Assembly: GCA_050084985.1 (NCBI GenBank)
Contig: JBITNC010000001.1
Location: 198,958,001-199,022,000 of the forward strand
Length of the DNA: 64,000 nucleotides
Source of the DNA: Nageia nagi
Lineage: Eukaryota > Pinophyta
Direction of reading: 5' to 3'
This document shows positions 10,701 to 21,263 of the stretch, one piece after another. Positions within the stretch are counted from its first letter, which is position 1; the number at the start of each line of letters is the position of its first letter. Both the position numbers and the translations under genes were made by a program. The notes below the pieces were generated by a model. It searched no databases. It was not told where the DNA came from and saw only the letters and a program-made list of their open reading frames with translations.

Positions 10701-11695
10701 AAGGTAAAGATGTGGTCATCATTCTCCTTTATGTGGATGATCTTCTCATAACAGGCAATAATATTGAAATCATCCAAGAGTGCATCTCCAAACTCAAGGC
10801 AACATTTGAAATGACTGATTTAGGTCTATTGCATTACTATCTTGGGATGCAAGTATACCAACACAAAGATTGTACTTATCTTAGTCAATCTAAGTATATC
10901 TCAGACATCTTGCAAAAGTTTGGAATGGAGGAGTGCAAATATGCTGCAATACCTGTTTCTCCTGGAATCGTTGTATCACTGAGCTCAGATTCTCAGTTGG
11001 CTGATGCTACAGCTTATAGACAATTGATTGGTAGTCTTCTGTATCTGACTATCTCTCGTCCTGATATTGCTTTTGCAGTGAATCTCATGGCACGATTCAT
11101 GCAAAAACCATATGTTGAACACCTCAATGCTGTTAAGCAAATCTTGAGGTATGTCGCAGGGACAAAGGATCTTGCTCTTAAGTATTCCCAAGTGCCCTCG
11201 ATTGTTCTCTCAGGGTTCTCAGATTCTGATTATGGGGGAGATAGAGATGATAGAAAGTCAACCTCTGCATATGTGTTTAGCATTAGTTCAGGTGCTATCT
11301 CTTGGGCTTCCAAGAAGCAACCTACTGTGACTCTTTCTACCACCGAAGCCGAATATCGAGCCATGTCTGTTACCGCCCAAGAAGCTATTTGGCTAAGACA
11401 TCTACTGAACGAAATTGGGTATCAGCAAAATGGCCCATCTCTTATTTCGTCAGATAATCAATCGGCTATCTCTTTGGCTAAGAATCCTGTGTTCCATCAG
11501 CGAACCAAACATGTAGAAATCCAAGCTCATTTTATCAGGGAGAAGGTTCTAGATGACATCATACACTTGCAGTATTGTCCATCTACTGACAACTCCGCTG
11601 ATTTGTTCACCAAGCCCCTTCCTGAAGCTCAGTTCTGCAAGCTTAGGGATTCTCTAGGGTTGGTGAAGTTGCCCTCAAGGGGGAGTGAAGTTTAA
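7769..11695 (+). CDS. Ty1/copia gag-pol polyprotein of copia-1, interrupted by one in-frame stop
   Basis: Single frame of 1308 codons. The start ATG (7769, protein MVETFVPKH) aligns with the copia-2 start, so the upstream in-frame ATG at 7685 is not preferred. Domains: UBN2-type gag; CCHC knuckle C-x2-C-x4-H-x4-C at 8576-8617; protease DTG at 8753-8761; GAG-pre-integrase at about 9113-9260; integrase with D (9314), D (9503) and E (9611), an exact DD35E spacing; reverse transcriptase with LLYVDDLL (YVDD 10730-10741); RNase H with SDSDYGG and STTEAEY. The only visible lesion is a TAA at 10604-10606 inside the conserved YGLK-x-APRAW motif, where the family has glutamine, so a single C-to-T change would explain it. 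The frame resumes without a shift. Gag and pol share one frame. Confidence 0.95.
11677..11687 (+). other. Internal polypurine tract-like motif at the end of pol
   Basis: The last codons of pol contain a CAAGGGGGAGTG run nearly identical to the polypurine tract before the 3' LTR (AAGGGGGAG, 12636-12644). Copia-2 has CAAAGGGGGCC at the same place. It could act as a second plus-strand primer or be a duplication relic. Confidence 0.5.
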
Positions 11696-11754
11696 ACTTT
11701 TGTTAGTGATGACAACTTCACCTCTAAGAGGCCTTTTTTGATTGTACATTCTAG

Positions 11755-12172
11755 ACCTCCATGGTAAGTTTGCTCTGCGTGACAAACTTGTTGTACAATT
11801 GTTGTTATAGAGTGTTGATTATTTTATACCTCAGTGGTAAGTTTGCTCTGCGTGACAAACTTGTTGTACAAATTTTGAGCATATAATTAATATACCTCCG
11901 TGGTAAGTTCGCTCTGCGTGACGAACTTGTTGTACATTCTATACCTCCGTGGTGAGTTTGCTCTGCGTGAGAAACTCGTTGTACAATTTTTATGCTCTAT
12001 ACCTCCGTGGTGAGTTTGCTCTGCGTGAGAAACTCGTTGTACAATTTTTGAGCATATAATTTAATATACCTCCGTGGTAAGTTCGCTCTGCGTGACGAAC
12101 TTGTTGTACATTCTATACCTCCGTGGTGAGTTTGCTCTGCGTGAGAAACTCGTTGTACAATTTTATGCTCTA
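11755..12172 (+). ncRNA. Seven-copy hairpin repeat array in the copia-1 3' untranslated region
   Basis: Seven units begin ACCTC(C/A)(G/A)TGGT at 11755, about 11826, 11893, 11942, 12001, 12068 and 12117. Each contains a stem-loop: arms AAGTTTG/CAAACTT (units 1, 2), AAGTTCG/CGAACTT (units 3, 6) or GAGTTT/AAACTC (units 4, 5, 7), around an invariant CTCTGCGTGA core, with possible G-U extension (GGT with GTT). Arm changes are compensatory. Units 2-4 and 5-7 form a higher-order duplication of about 175 bp. Copia-2 retains two decayed units (about 45988-46085). I infer an RNA structure used in the element's life cycle (packaging, export or translation). Whether it folds as RNA or acts as DNA sites is not shown. 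Confidence 0.65.
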
Positions 12173-12635
12173 TTTTTAAAATCAACACATGTCTATATAC
12201 AACAGGTGACTATGAGTAATGGCTTGGCATCTCTGTGATGGCTTATAGTGCACCATTGATCAGTTATTTATAAGATGGCATTATTTGATTCTCTTATTTG
12301 AATATATGATGCATCTAACTGATTTTGTTCATGAGTTGCTTGTAGCATGTAGGATCTTCTTTAGAAATGCAGGTTACTCACCTTGTGAAAGCAAGCTCAT
12401 GGAGACTCACATGTCAGCTTAAAGTTGATCGACTACTATGTACAGTGAAACCAGTTGTGGTTAATGATTGTATTGTAAACCATTTTGTCAAATGGTAATG
12501 TAGTGAGTCTCATACTAGTTCTCAAAAATATTCTCAAATATGTAAATGTTCTCATCTCCACTTGTATCTCTATGGAGGAGAACTCTCTCTTACTCTCTCT
12601 CTTCTCTCTTCTACGCTCTATCCCAATATTGCATT
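12173..12635 (+). other. Remainder of the copia-1 3' untranslated region
   Basis: No open frame. It ends with a CT-rich stretch (about 12575-12620) and CCCAATATTGCATTAAGGG before the polypurine tract. The same order, including the CT run and TATCCCAATATTGCATTAAG, is kept in copia-2 (46630-46700). Confidence 0.6.
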
Positions 12636-12644
12636 AAGGGGGAG
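12636..12644 (+). other. Polypurine tract of copia-1
   Basis: AAGGGGGAG immediately before the 3' LTR; it primes plus-strand synthesis. The identical tract precedes the copia-2 3' LTR. Confidence 0.9.
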
Positions 12645-13141
12645 TGTTAGAATTTGTAATGAAATATTGTGAATATCTAAACTCCTTGTAAATTCAATTA
12701 ATCACTTAAAGGATATGTAGATACCTTAAGTGATTAATAGAATTCTTTAATATGTAGACTTTGACTTTACCAAAGGAGTTAGTTGGTAGGTTGAAGTTTG
12801 GTGGTACATTTAATGTAACCCTAACCTTACCCTTGGGTTAAAGGAAGGTTAGGGAGGTGCTCTCAACCTATAAATAGAGGGCCTCTCCTCATGTAAAGAT
12901 ATCTAAGTTTTGAGTAAGATTACTCTACTTGGTTGTGTAGGAGAGAGCTAGAGAATAGTTGTAAGAGAGACAGATTTGAGAATAAGAGAACTAGTTGTGG
13001 ATGTACTCCCAAGGAGGGAGGAACCACATTATATTGGTGTCATATTGTGTGAATGATGTTCTTAGAATTATAGATGTGTTATCTTGAGTTTCCTAGTCTA
13101 AGGTCCTAGAGGATTTGTTTAGATCTAGTTCAAATCCTACA
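12645..13141 (+). repeat. 3' LTR of copia-1 (497 bp)
   Basis: Starts TGTTAG, ends CCTACA. It is identical to the 5' LTR apart from missing 2 bp (AT) near 12971. The TATA box is at 12869-12876. Confidence 0.97.
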
Positions 13142-13146
13142 AATAT
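13142..13146. repeat. Target-site duplication AATAT (right, copia-1)
   Basis: Perfect match to 4220-4224. Confidence 0.9.
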
Positions 13147-14565
13147 GACATACCTTAAAAATACTGATACTTAACCAATTACCTTAGATCTGCAGGTAAA
13201 TTATTACATTGATGAATTGCAAGTGAAAAACTTTATTGTACATAAAGTTATATATTATGCTAGTATCAATCATTATATTTTGAAAAAATATATATTAATA
13301 CTATAAAATTAATTTCTATAGACATATAATATGAGAATACCTTCAAAATGTTATGGCAATCATGAGATTTTAATCTTGTTATTCTATCATCAATAGTGAA
13401 TTCTTTTCTTAGAGATGATCCATATTGAGTTGGTGTTCTAATGGTTTAAATAACATTATGTACCATATTCACTTCTTCTTTAAACATTATCCACAGTAAG
13501 TGAGTAAGAAATTTTTTTGTTCTATCTGATATTCATAAGGCACACTTTGTGTTGGTGTCTTCTAAATCATTTCTTATATTAACAATATCAAATTATGTAG
13601 TTATTGTATACTAATACAAAGAAGATGCAACATTCTTTACAATATGTATAGGATCCATTAAATGTGCCACTAATAAGTGCTTCTAGTATGGAAGTTTATA
13701 AAATATTTATAGTCTTTTCATACCTACAAAATATGTATAAAGTTAATTATTAATTAGTAAAATAATAAAATTGGAATATTATAAACATCTTTTTTTATAA
13801 TAAATTATAAACATAATGATATGTTTTGTTAGATTTCACCTTTAGGTACATCATCTTCACCAATAATAAAATCATATGGGTATTCATGCTATTGTTCCTC
13901 ATCAAATCTTATCCAACATATGTCTTCACTTTGGTAGTACTTTTCCCATGAATTAATAGGAATTGCATAATTAGGAGTGGGGGTGTAATCAAACTCACCA
14001 TAAAATTATGATGACTTACACCTATAAAATTCATGATCCATTGGAAAATATTTTCTATTGCCAAGGTATTCCATCTTCCTCATGGCATTTGAATACCTTG
14101 TGAGATTTTCTGCATACTGTGAGCAAGCATGAAAACTTTTTGTTTAAAGGAATATAAAAATAATTATTTGAGAAATCATTATAATCAAGTAAGAGAAAAT
14201 CAAATATTTACAAGGTTGATTTGTTATACAATGCATATGTAATAAAGGTTGTACATAATACACTTACCTGAATAAAAAGTAAGTCCTATAAAGTCATCTA
14301 TAGCCCAACATAGTATGTCATATAGTGTGAGTGAGCTCTATTGGATAGGTCTACTTATATCAATCATATTATGAATTTCATTCTTTAATTATATCAATTC
14401 ATAATTAATGGTTCAAGGTAGACATCCATATTTTTCACCTGATGTTTTCCAGGAACTATAAGAGTCAATATCAAATGTTCTTTTTTTTTAATAAACATCC
14501 ATGGAGGTAATTCATAGTTAACTATACCAATATGCCATAATAAAAAATTAGATGATTGTATATAA
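13147..14565 (-). pseudogene. CACTA TNP2-like transposase, central catalytic piece
   Basis: Read on the minus strand. At about 14540-14400: NYELPPWMFIKKKEHLILTL then VPGKHQVKNMDVYLEP, the transposase_21 signature (consensus NLPPWMC...PGP...DVYLQPL). At about 14330-14280: LYDILCWAIDDFIGLT, matching the LLWTINDFPAYG block. At about 14100-14030: RKMEYLGNRKYFPMDHEF. At about 13700-13610: HLMDPIHIVKNVASSL, the RHNLDVMHIEKN block. Stops and frame changes show it is dead. The solo LTR lies immediately upstream on this strand and copia-1 immediately downstream; both are inserted within the gene. Confidence 0.8.
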
Positions 14566-14570
14566 AATTA
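14566..14570. repeat. Target-site duplication AATTA (left, solo LTR)
   Basis: AATTA precedes TGTAACGAGCC; the same pentamer follows the LTR at 18890-18894. Confidence 0.8.
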
Positions 14571-17500
14571 TGTAACGAGCCACCCAATGGCATTAATCGA
14601 CTTTGAACACCATCAATGATATGAATGAAATTATATTTAAATTATTGCTATGTGATGATCAATTTTAATTAGAAATATGTATTATTTGTATCAAGTTAAT
14701 GTTGGCTTTGAGATTTTATGATGCAAGTGACATATTACTACAAGATGAAATGAAAAATTAAATACCCAATGAACCAAAGGTGAATTGGCGATAGGAACAA
14801 AAGGGTAAAAGGAGGAAATGATTAGTGTTGAATTGCTGACACACCTTATGACCATAAATAATGTAGATGCATGTAGAATAATTTGATGCATGTAGAATAA
14901 TTATTATGATTGTTGATTTCTTGATAAAAATATATTTATAAAATTATGTGGATTAACCTTACTCTATAGAACGAGGTGACCATCATAGGTAAAGATGTGT
15001 TTTTCTTTGTTTGATATTTTTGAAATTTAAATTTTGAAATGAAGGAAAAAAGAAAATATACCTTTAGTTAAATTTGAAAATTATTATAAGGTTAGAAAAA
15101 TAAATTTAATGAGATAAAAGTTGAATATGAGTGTTCATATTATTGCCACATAGGGTTAATAATAAAAATACTATTAGATAGAGACTATAGTCTCTTTGTG
15201 GTATGACATGATATTTAATAGCTAAAAAAATAATAAAAAAAATCTACTTAATTTTGTATTTTTGTGTTAGGTGTGGATAAGAGTTGGCACTAAATTTTTA
15301 ACTAATGAAAAATATATCTAAAGTATTAAATGCCATTATCATCATTTTCAAATTTAAGCAAACCTAACCAAAAATTATTGAAGATGTGAAAAGACATCCA
15401 TTTGGACAAATTTGAGCCCCTTTAGCTATAAATAAAGGATTAGAGCATTGAAAAAATACCAACAATAACTTATTATCTATCTCTTTGTTATTTTCATTTT
15501 TGTTTTGGATATACCCAAGCTTGGATTACATGAAGTTTGTCGTTCTTCTCCAAGTTAAGGTGTATTTCTTATATTTTTTTTAGTAGTTCCATTTTAATAT
15601 TTTTAAAGAGGTGTATGAAAAGATTATTTTTCTAAAGACTTATAGAATTAATTGTTGATAAAGGACTTATACTAGTTGAAGGGACATATTGATTGATTTA
15701 ATTATCGTATTGCATGTGGAGGTTGTTATGATGTCTTTTTCTTTAAAGGTAAAGGAATGGGTTATTAATATTTTTCTTTATCTTTTCTTTTTATTAATGG
15801 GAATTTATAAATAAAAAGTGAGTGTAGTAAATTAATTCCATTATGATTAATTATTTACCTTATTATCTTGATTTTACTCCCTTCCTCCTTAGAATTTACC
15901 TTGTGATTATTTTCTATCTATAGTTATATATTAGTGATATTCATGGAATTGTTTAATGGACATTCTTTAAAAAAAAATATTTATGAAGTAGATAAAGTAT
16001 TTTCACATTATTGAAATAAATTTACTATCAATTGCTTTATTATATAAAGGGAATCATTTAAATATGTGTTTTATCTCCTTTAATTCTTAGACAACTTTTT
16101 GGGGATATTACCAATCTACTAGATTTATAGCTATTTTCACAGCTTTGCAACTAATGAATATACCAAACACATTCATAGCCAAATGAGTAATGGGAAAATT
16201 TAGATGGTATTCAAGGTATCCACATAGTTTCCTTTTGGATTAATAGTGTAATTTCTTCTCTTCATTTGTAGTATTAAGCATGGAAATAATCTATAAGGAT
16301 TGGCCATCTGTAAGTTGAAGGATCGCCTAGATTGCTCACATTTGCTTCTTCATAACCTTAAGAAGCTTCTAAGATGATAGTTTTGAAAACACAGAGTAGG
16401 GGATTCACCATTGAACTTTGCATGAACTTTCAAGTACATCATCCACAAAGGTATTAGTAACCATGGTATCCATAATCATTTCAAATACTTTGTGTTGGGT
16501 CTTCAAACCTTCTATGTTCACCTTATGGATGGTGCACATTGACAATGAATACATAGTTGATTTCATCCCCTTTAAATGTCTATTTTGTGTATCTTCTACC
16601 AATGTTATTCCTATAGAATGGTAAAGAAAGGTTTGACTAGTATCACCACTTGAGAGTGTTTAGATAGCAATTAGTACAAAATCTATCTTATTGTGTCATA
16701 GGAATCATGGATTTTAGAGAAAATGTATTTTTATTCATCCTCAAATCCACATGAAGGCTTGAAGGAATACTGGTGATGGTTGCAGAATTGAGTTTCCCAT
16801 GACTTTGAAAATTACTATCACTAGAATGCACTAGGAAATGCCATCAATAGTCTAATCTAAGCCTTCATAGTTTTCTAGAGAATAGGATACATCTACCTAT
16901 GTGTAAGCCCTATAGTATTTTATTATAAGATGCTTTCTCACATCCTAAGAACATCTACAAGTGGCTAATGTTGGGTAATTCTTCCTTATTTCTTATGCTT
17001 TTAAAAACACAATGATTAACTAATGGCCAAGCACCTTGAATTAGTCGTTGTCAATTTACTTTTTGTGCTAGAAGAAGTGTAGATCTCTTCTCACACAAGT
17101 GCTTAAAGTCCTTCCTCCAAGACTCTTAAGTAGAATCCTTCCCTATTGCTAACATAATGGACAAGAGTGGTCAAGTTTTAGGGTACAAATTCTCCAATGG
17201 TGTCGTCCTCTATTATGATGACCAATGAACTATATAGATTAAAATTAATAGTATTCTTTGTTAATTAAATTAGAGGTTTGTTTAATAAAAATTGAAAGAT
17301 GAAACATTAATAAACAAAATAAAGGAAAGTTTTATTTATGGATGAATTTTAAATAAATGAATATAAATAAATATGGTTGATATTTATCTTATTTGTATAG
17401 CTTTTATGTTGAATAATATAAGGTAGGTTTCCAAGACTTATTGAAGTTTATAAGGATGCATTGAAATTAATTAATTGATTAATTATTGAAATAATATGAT

Positions 17501-18889
17501 TGATTTATATTGAGTTAGATAAATAAAATGGATCATTGCATGACCAAGGAAGGGAGGTAGTCCAATAAGGATCTAAAATCCTCTCGAGGTCTAGTAAAGA
17601 AGTACATTATATATATCATGGTCAATAAAAAAAAAGGGATGTCCTGATCCTCCTCCTTCTTAGTACTTGATCCACACGCCAAGTTCCAAGGGAATGTTTG
17701 ATGTTTGATGCTCATTGATTGAAGAATAATTAAGATATTCTATACTTGAAGATCCATGGAGAGGTTTGATGCTCGATGATCATCAATGGTTGTGATTCAC
17801 GACATGGCAAAGAATAATTTATCAATAAATATGTTATATTTCCTTTGTGTTACAAAAAAGGATGATAAAGTAAATTATTAATTCTAAATCATTATATTAG
17901 CCTTATGATTTATTAATGTTCTTGTAATAAGTTTATAGAAGATATTTCATTACCCTAGATGTTGACAAATGAAGTTATAAGATGTATTCAAACTTCTTGT
18001 AATTGATTTTTAACTTAGAAATGCTTAATGAGGATTATGTTGTATTTAAATCTTGTTAGTACATTGAATAATAAAATTTTAAAGGATAAAACCTAATTTG
18101 ACTTATAATTAGAAACTACCTTCTTAGTGAATGAATTGTTAATTTTGAGATTTAATGACTTTATAGTTTACATAGTATATTAGTGAATAAAGTGGAGAAC
18201 TAAGGTTAGAAAATGCCACCTATTTACATGACCTCACATATGAAACCAAAGTGGGTAATGTATTTTATTTATTTGCAAGTTATAGAAATCGATTAATTAA
18301 ATGTATAGGGATCAAATGAATGTGTCTCAATTGTTTGTACAATGGTCTTAAGGATCGATAATAAATAAGAACCATAAATAAATCCACTATCATTCCAATG
18401 TTTTAGAAAAGGATACCATATTAATCTTAAGGATCCAAATTTAAGATCATTTGGATAACTTTAGGGACCACCCTTAAGAGTACAATGGGATAAATATTCT
18501 AGAAAATAACGTAGGATGCTTGGGATTTTTATGGCATCTAAATCATAAGTTATCTTGAACATTGATTTGGACTTAAACTAGCAATATTGAACCTTTACAA
18601 AATAACAAGTACACCTTATCAATATTAATGATACGATAAATAAGTCCAAATAAAATAAGGGTACGATCATCAGAAGTATCCACTTGCAAGCAATGATAAG
18701 AATGTCTAATGAACGAACCTTTGTACTTAGAAAGAAATGATGAAGACTAAATAAAGTTGATAATATATCACAATGTAAACCATGTGGGATATATGTTTTA
18801 AATAGTAAACCTTGAGAAGATAAAAAATAAAAAAATAGATCATATTAAATTTAGAGGTTTTAGTTGGTGAAAATTGGAGTGTCATTACA
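14571..18889 (+). mobile_element. Ty3/gypsy-type solo LTR of 4319 bp
   Basis: Begins TGTAACGAGCCACCCAATGG and ends GTGTCATTACA, flanked by a perfect AATTA duplication. The start closely matches the gypsy LTR start read on the minus strand from 54590 (TGTAATGACCCACCCAATTG). The length fits the 4.1-4.75 kb LTRs of that element. No gag or pol signal occurs inside; short frames such as 16405-16602 have no family match. A TATAAATAAAGG at about 15429 could be its promoter. The simplest reading is a solo LTR left by recombination between two LTRs. It splits the CACTA transposase gene. Confidence 0.75.
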
Positions 18890-18894
18890 AATTA
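18890..18894. repeat. Target-site duplication AATTA (right, solo LTR)
   Basis: Perfect match to 14566-14570. Confidence 0.8.
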
Positions 18895-19860
18895 ATTAAC
18901 ACCATTAATTATAAAACCCAATCTGACACTCCTAGGTTCATGCCAAAATTTATCTAGACATGTATCCTCTATATGTCTCATTGTTATACTATCTATATGA
19001 ATGTGTAGTACATCAAATTTATTAATATATTTTATATGCCAATCTATATATTGTGCAAATGACTTACACTAAAATATTAGAAACAGCCTAGGAATGATTG
19101 GCATTTAGCGATCAACCTTTTGAAGAATGGTTTTCCTTTTTGTTCCTTGTTGCATCATACTCTTGATATGTACTTAAAGTTGCATATGGTCCTCTATACA
19201 ATATGTAATCATTAATACGAGAATGGCATGAATTAAACTCTACAGCTACATCTTTCAAAATTTCATATTTCTTTCTACATGAAGTAGGGAGGAAATTATC
19301 ATATGAGAGAACCTTCTCTTTTAGTGACCTATAATACTATAAATAATAATAAAATTTTTATGTTAAATAATTGAATATATTAAATATCATTATCATTTAT
19401 ATATTATATATCAAAATATTATCAAATAATTAGAATGTTAATGGAAAACAACAAAACTATGTACTCAAGAAGATCAATGAAATTTGTATATGACCATCCA
19501 TATTTGGATTTTAAATTCATCAAAAGTAGGGTTGTCGATAACATGGTTAAATATGCTCTTTTAAATAGAAGGGTTTTGGAAGCATTATACAAGTTATCTT
19601 TTTCAAATACATCATCATCACATGTATGATGAGCATCATCATTTGGATAGAATAATTCAATGCACTTTGTTCTTGATAATCATTAATATCCTTTATTTCT
19701 TTATGATTATCATCATCATCACTATTTGGATCGATAAATACATGAATAGGAGTTCTTGGATTTGGATGTCAGGAATCGTGTATAATCCTTAGCACTTAAT
19801 ACTTCACATAGTCTCTTCATCTGTCTTCAATTTGTATTTTTTTCAATGCATAATTGGTGG
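18895..19860 (-). pseudogene. CACTA TNP2-like transposase, N-terminal piece
   Basis: On the minus strand at about 19620-19435: LFKRAYLTMLSTTLLLMNLK then SKYGWSYTNFIDLLEYIVLL, matching the TNP2 block with L-N-L-K-x-x-Y-G-W-S-x-x-S-F-x-x-L-L. At about 19310-19130: LPTSCRKKYEILKD and NDYILYRG, corresponding to the LPKSFYEAKK...NDCILF block. At about 18990-18895: FWHEPRSVRLGFIINGVN, matching W-H...V-R-L-G-L-x-x-D-G-F-N-P. The order is as expected for the N-terminus, with an intron-like gap near 19330-19430. The reading continues in the piece at 14565 after the solo LTR, with a likely 1-base shift. The 19435-19629 plus-strand frame is a shadow. Confidence 0.75.
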
Positions 19861-20279
19861 ATTTTCAAATGATCTTGAGTAATGGTCATGACTATCTAGT
19901 AATTGATAATGTACTTATCAATGAATTAGTTATTACAAATCATTAACAAGTATATCATAATATGAAAGTAAATAGTAATATTATTTTTTCACAAGTGTAA
20001 TATATATCAAAATCTTTAATGTGTGATTACATGTTTATCAAAAATGCATCATATTTTTCAATATGTAACAAATATTTGCTAAAAAAAATTACCACATATC
20101 TATGATTATGTCATTCTTTACAATATCCAACAAGTAACTATCAATAACTTTATCAGTAATAATACTTCTAATAGTTATGTAGATATAAAATAACATGTTT
20201 TAACAAGTCACTAGAGTAACATAGAGCATCATAACTTCCTACTACAATATTATTCAATTATTATTAGATTTAATTATTA
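19861..20279. other. AT-rich spacer between the CACTA transposase and the SET-like gene
   Basis: No coding signal or clear repeat seen. It lies between two minus-strand gene remnants, so it would hold the 3' end of the SET-like gene and the 5' region of the TNP2-like gene. Confidence 0.35.
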
Positions 20280-20581
20280 CATTTGGATCTCCTAACTCCA
20301 AATGTTTCTTGTGTAGAGGAATAGGTCTTCTAAAATTGTAGTAGACTAATAGCTTGTCTTCAAGTTTAATATTTACAATAGGAACAACACATAATTTTTT
20401 TTTTTTTTACTCATGAATTCTTCTTTATCATGTGGAAATTCATGAAATTCACAATTCATTAGAAATTCGCTACCTTTGGAACTATTTATGTATCTTGCAA
20501 TATTTCCATGTAGCCTAGGTTGACCATCGATGTAATTACGATCATTACCTTTAATTATTGATAAATTTCTACACATGCCAT

Positions 20582-20589
20582 ATGTAGAT
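20582..20589. repeat. 8-bp target-site duplication ATGTAGAT (left, hAT)
   Basis: ATGTAGAT directly precedes CATAGAATAAAAA. It is repeated exactly at 24730-24737. Eight bases is the hallmark length for hAT transposons. Confidence 0.92.
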
Positions 20590-21263
20590 CATAGAATAAA
20601 AAGACAATTTTTAAAAATATGAATAGGGGCTAAAGACATAAAAATGGCCATTAAACAGTCAAAATACATTGAATACAAAAAAAAAATTGCAGCTTTAAAA
20701 TGCATAAATACAAAAAAATTAGGGAAAAAGTGGACAAAAAATGGAAAAGAAATGAAAAATATGAAAAAAAATATGTGATCAAAAAATGGAAAATACGGCA
20801 AATAAATGGACAAAAGATGGAAAATTCAAGGAAAAAATATGATGCATTGAAAAATTTAAAAAAAAAAAAGATTTTTTAAAAATTTTCTATACAATATGCT
20901 TATCTAATTACCATAAATGATTAAATCATTCACATAAATAATCATATCATCTACTAACTACCAAGTACCAATACATTCATATTTCATAAATCATATCATT
21001 GATATATGAAAATAAAAGGCATCTACAAAATGTTTATCAGATCATAAGTTATAAATCTACTACTATTAGTACTTTCACTACTATGACACTATCCCATACA
21101 CTCATAATGCCACTAAGTGTCCACTGCCAAGCACTAACAAAGTACAAAATACAAATAATACTAAATAACTAAATACAATATCTCATGAGTCATGACTCCA
21201 TGTGTGGGCCTTGGGGACTCATCAATATGTACATTCCAAGGCTCTATCCTTTTTACTATGCAA

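Larger units (their letters stand above)
4225..13141 (+). mobile_element. Full-length young Ty1/copia LTR retrotransposon (copia-1)
   Basis: This is an 8917-bp element with all expected landmarks in order: 5' LTR (4225-4723), tRNA-iMet primer-binding site (4726-4737), a leader of about 3 kb, gag-pol (7769-11695), a 3' untranslated region with a hairpin array, a polypurine tract (12636-12644) and a 3' LTR (12645-13141). Both LTRs start TGTTAG and end CCTACA. They are identical except for a 2-bp AT present only in the 5' LTR (GACATAGAT against GACAGAT). A perfect AATAT duplication flanks it. The near-identity indicates a recent insertion. The host sequence is the CACTA transposase gene on the opposite strand. 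Confidence 0.97.
2264..19860 (-). mobile_element. CACTA (En/Spm, TNP2-type) DNA transposon with nested insertions; right end unresolved
   Basis: The left boundary begins CACTACAAGCAAATGATCG at 2264, a typical plant CACTA terminus, and it interrupts copia-3 after the tri-nucleotide AAT. The body encodes a minus-strand TNP2-like transposase in three pieces (18895-19860, 13147-14565, 2770-4219). A gypsy-type solo LTR (14571-18889) and a copia element (4225-13141) sit between them, each with a perfect 5-bp target duplication. About 500 bp of AT-rich sequence separates the terminus from the last coding piece. I searched for a matching right terminus (TTGTAGTG followed by AAT) between 20000 and 28800 and found none. 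The true end may therefore lie to the right of the SET-like gene, or it has been lost. Confidence 0.7.

Noticed and set aside
16405-16624. Overlapping opposite-strand frames inside the solo LTR as genes
   Set aside because: No recognisable domain, both strands open over the same stretch, and the location is inside an LTR.
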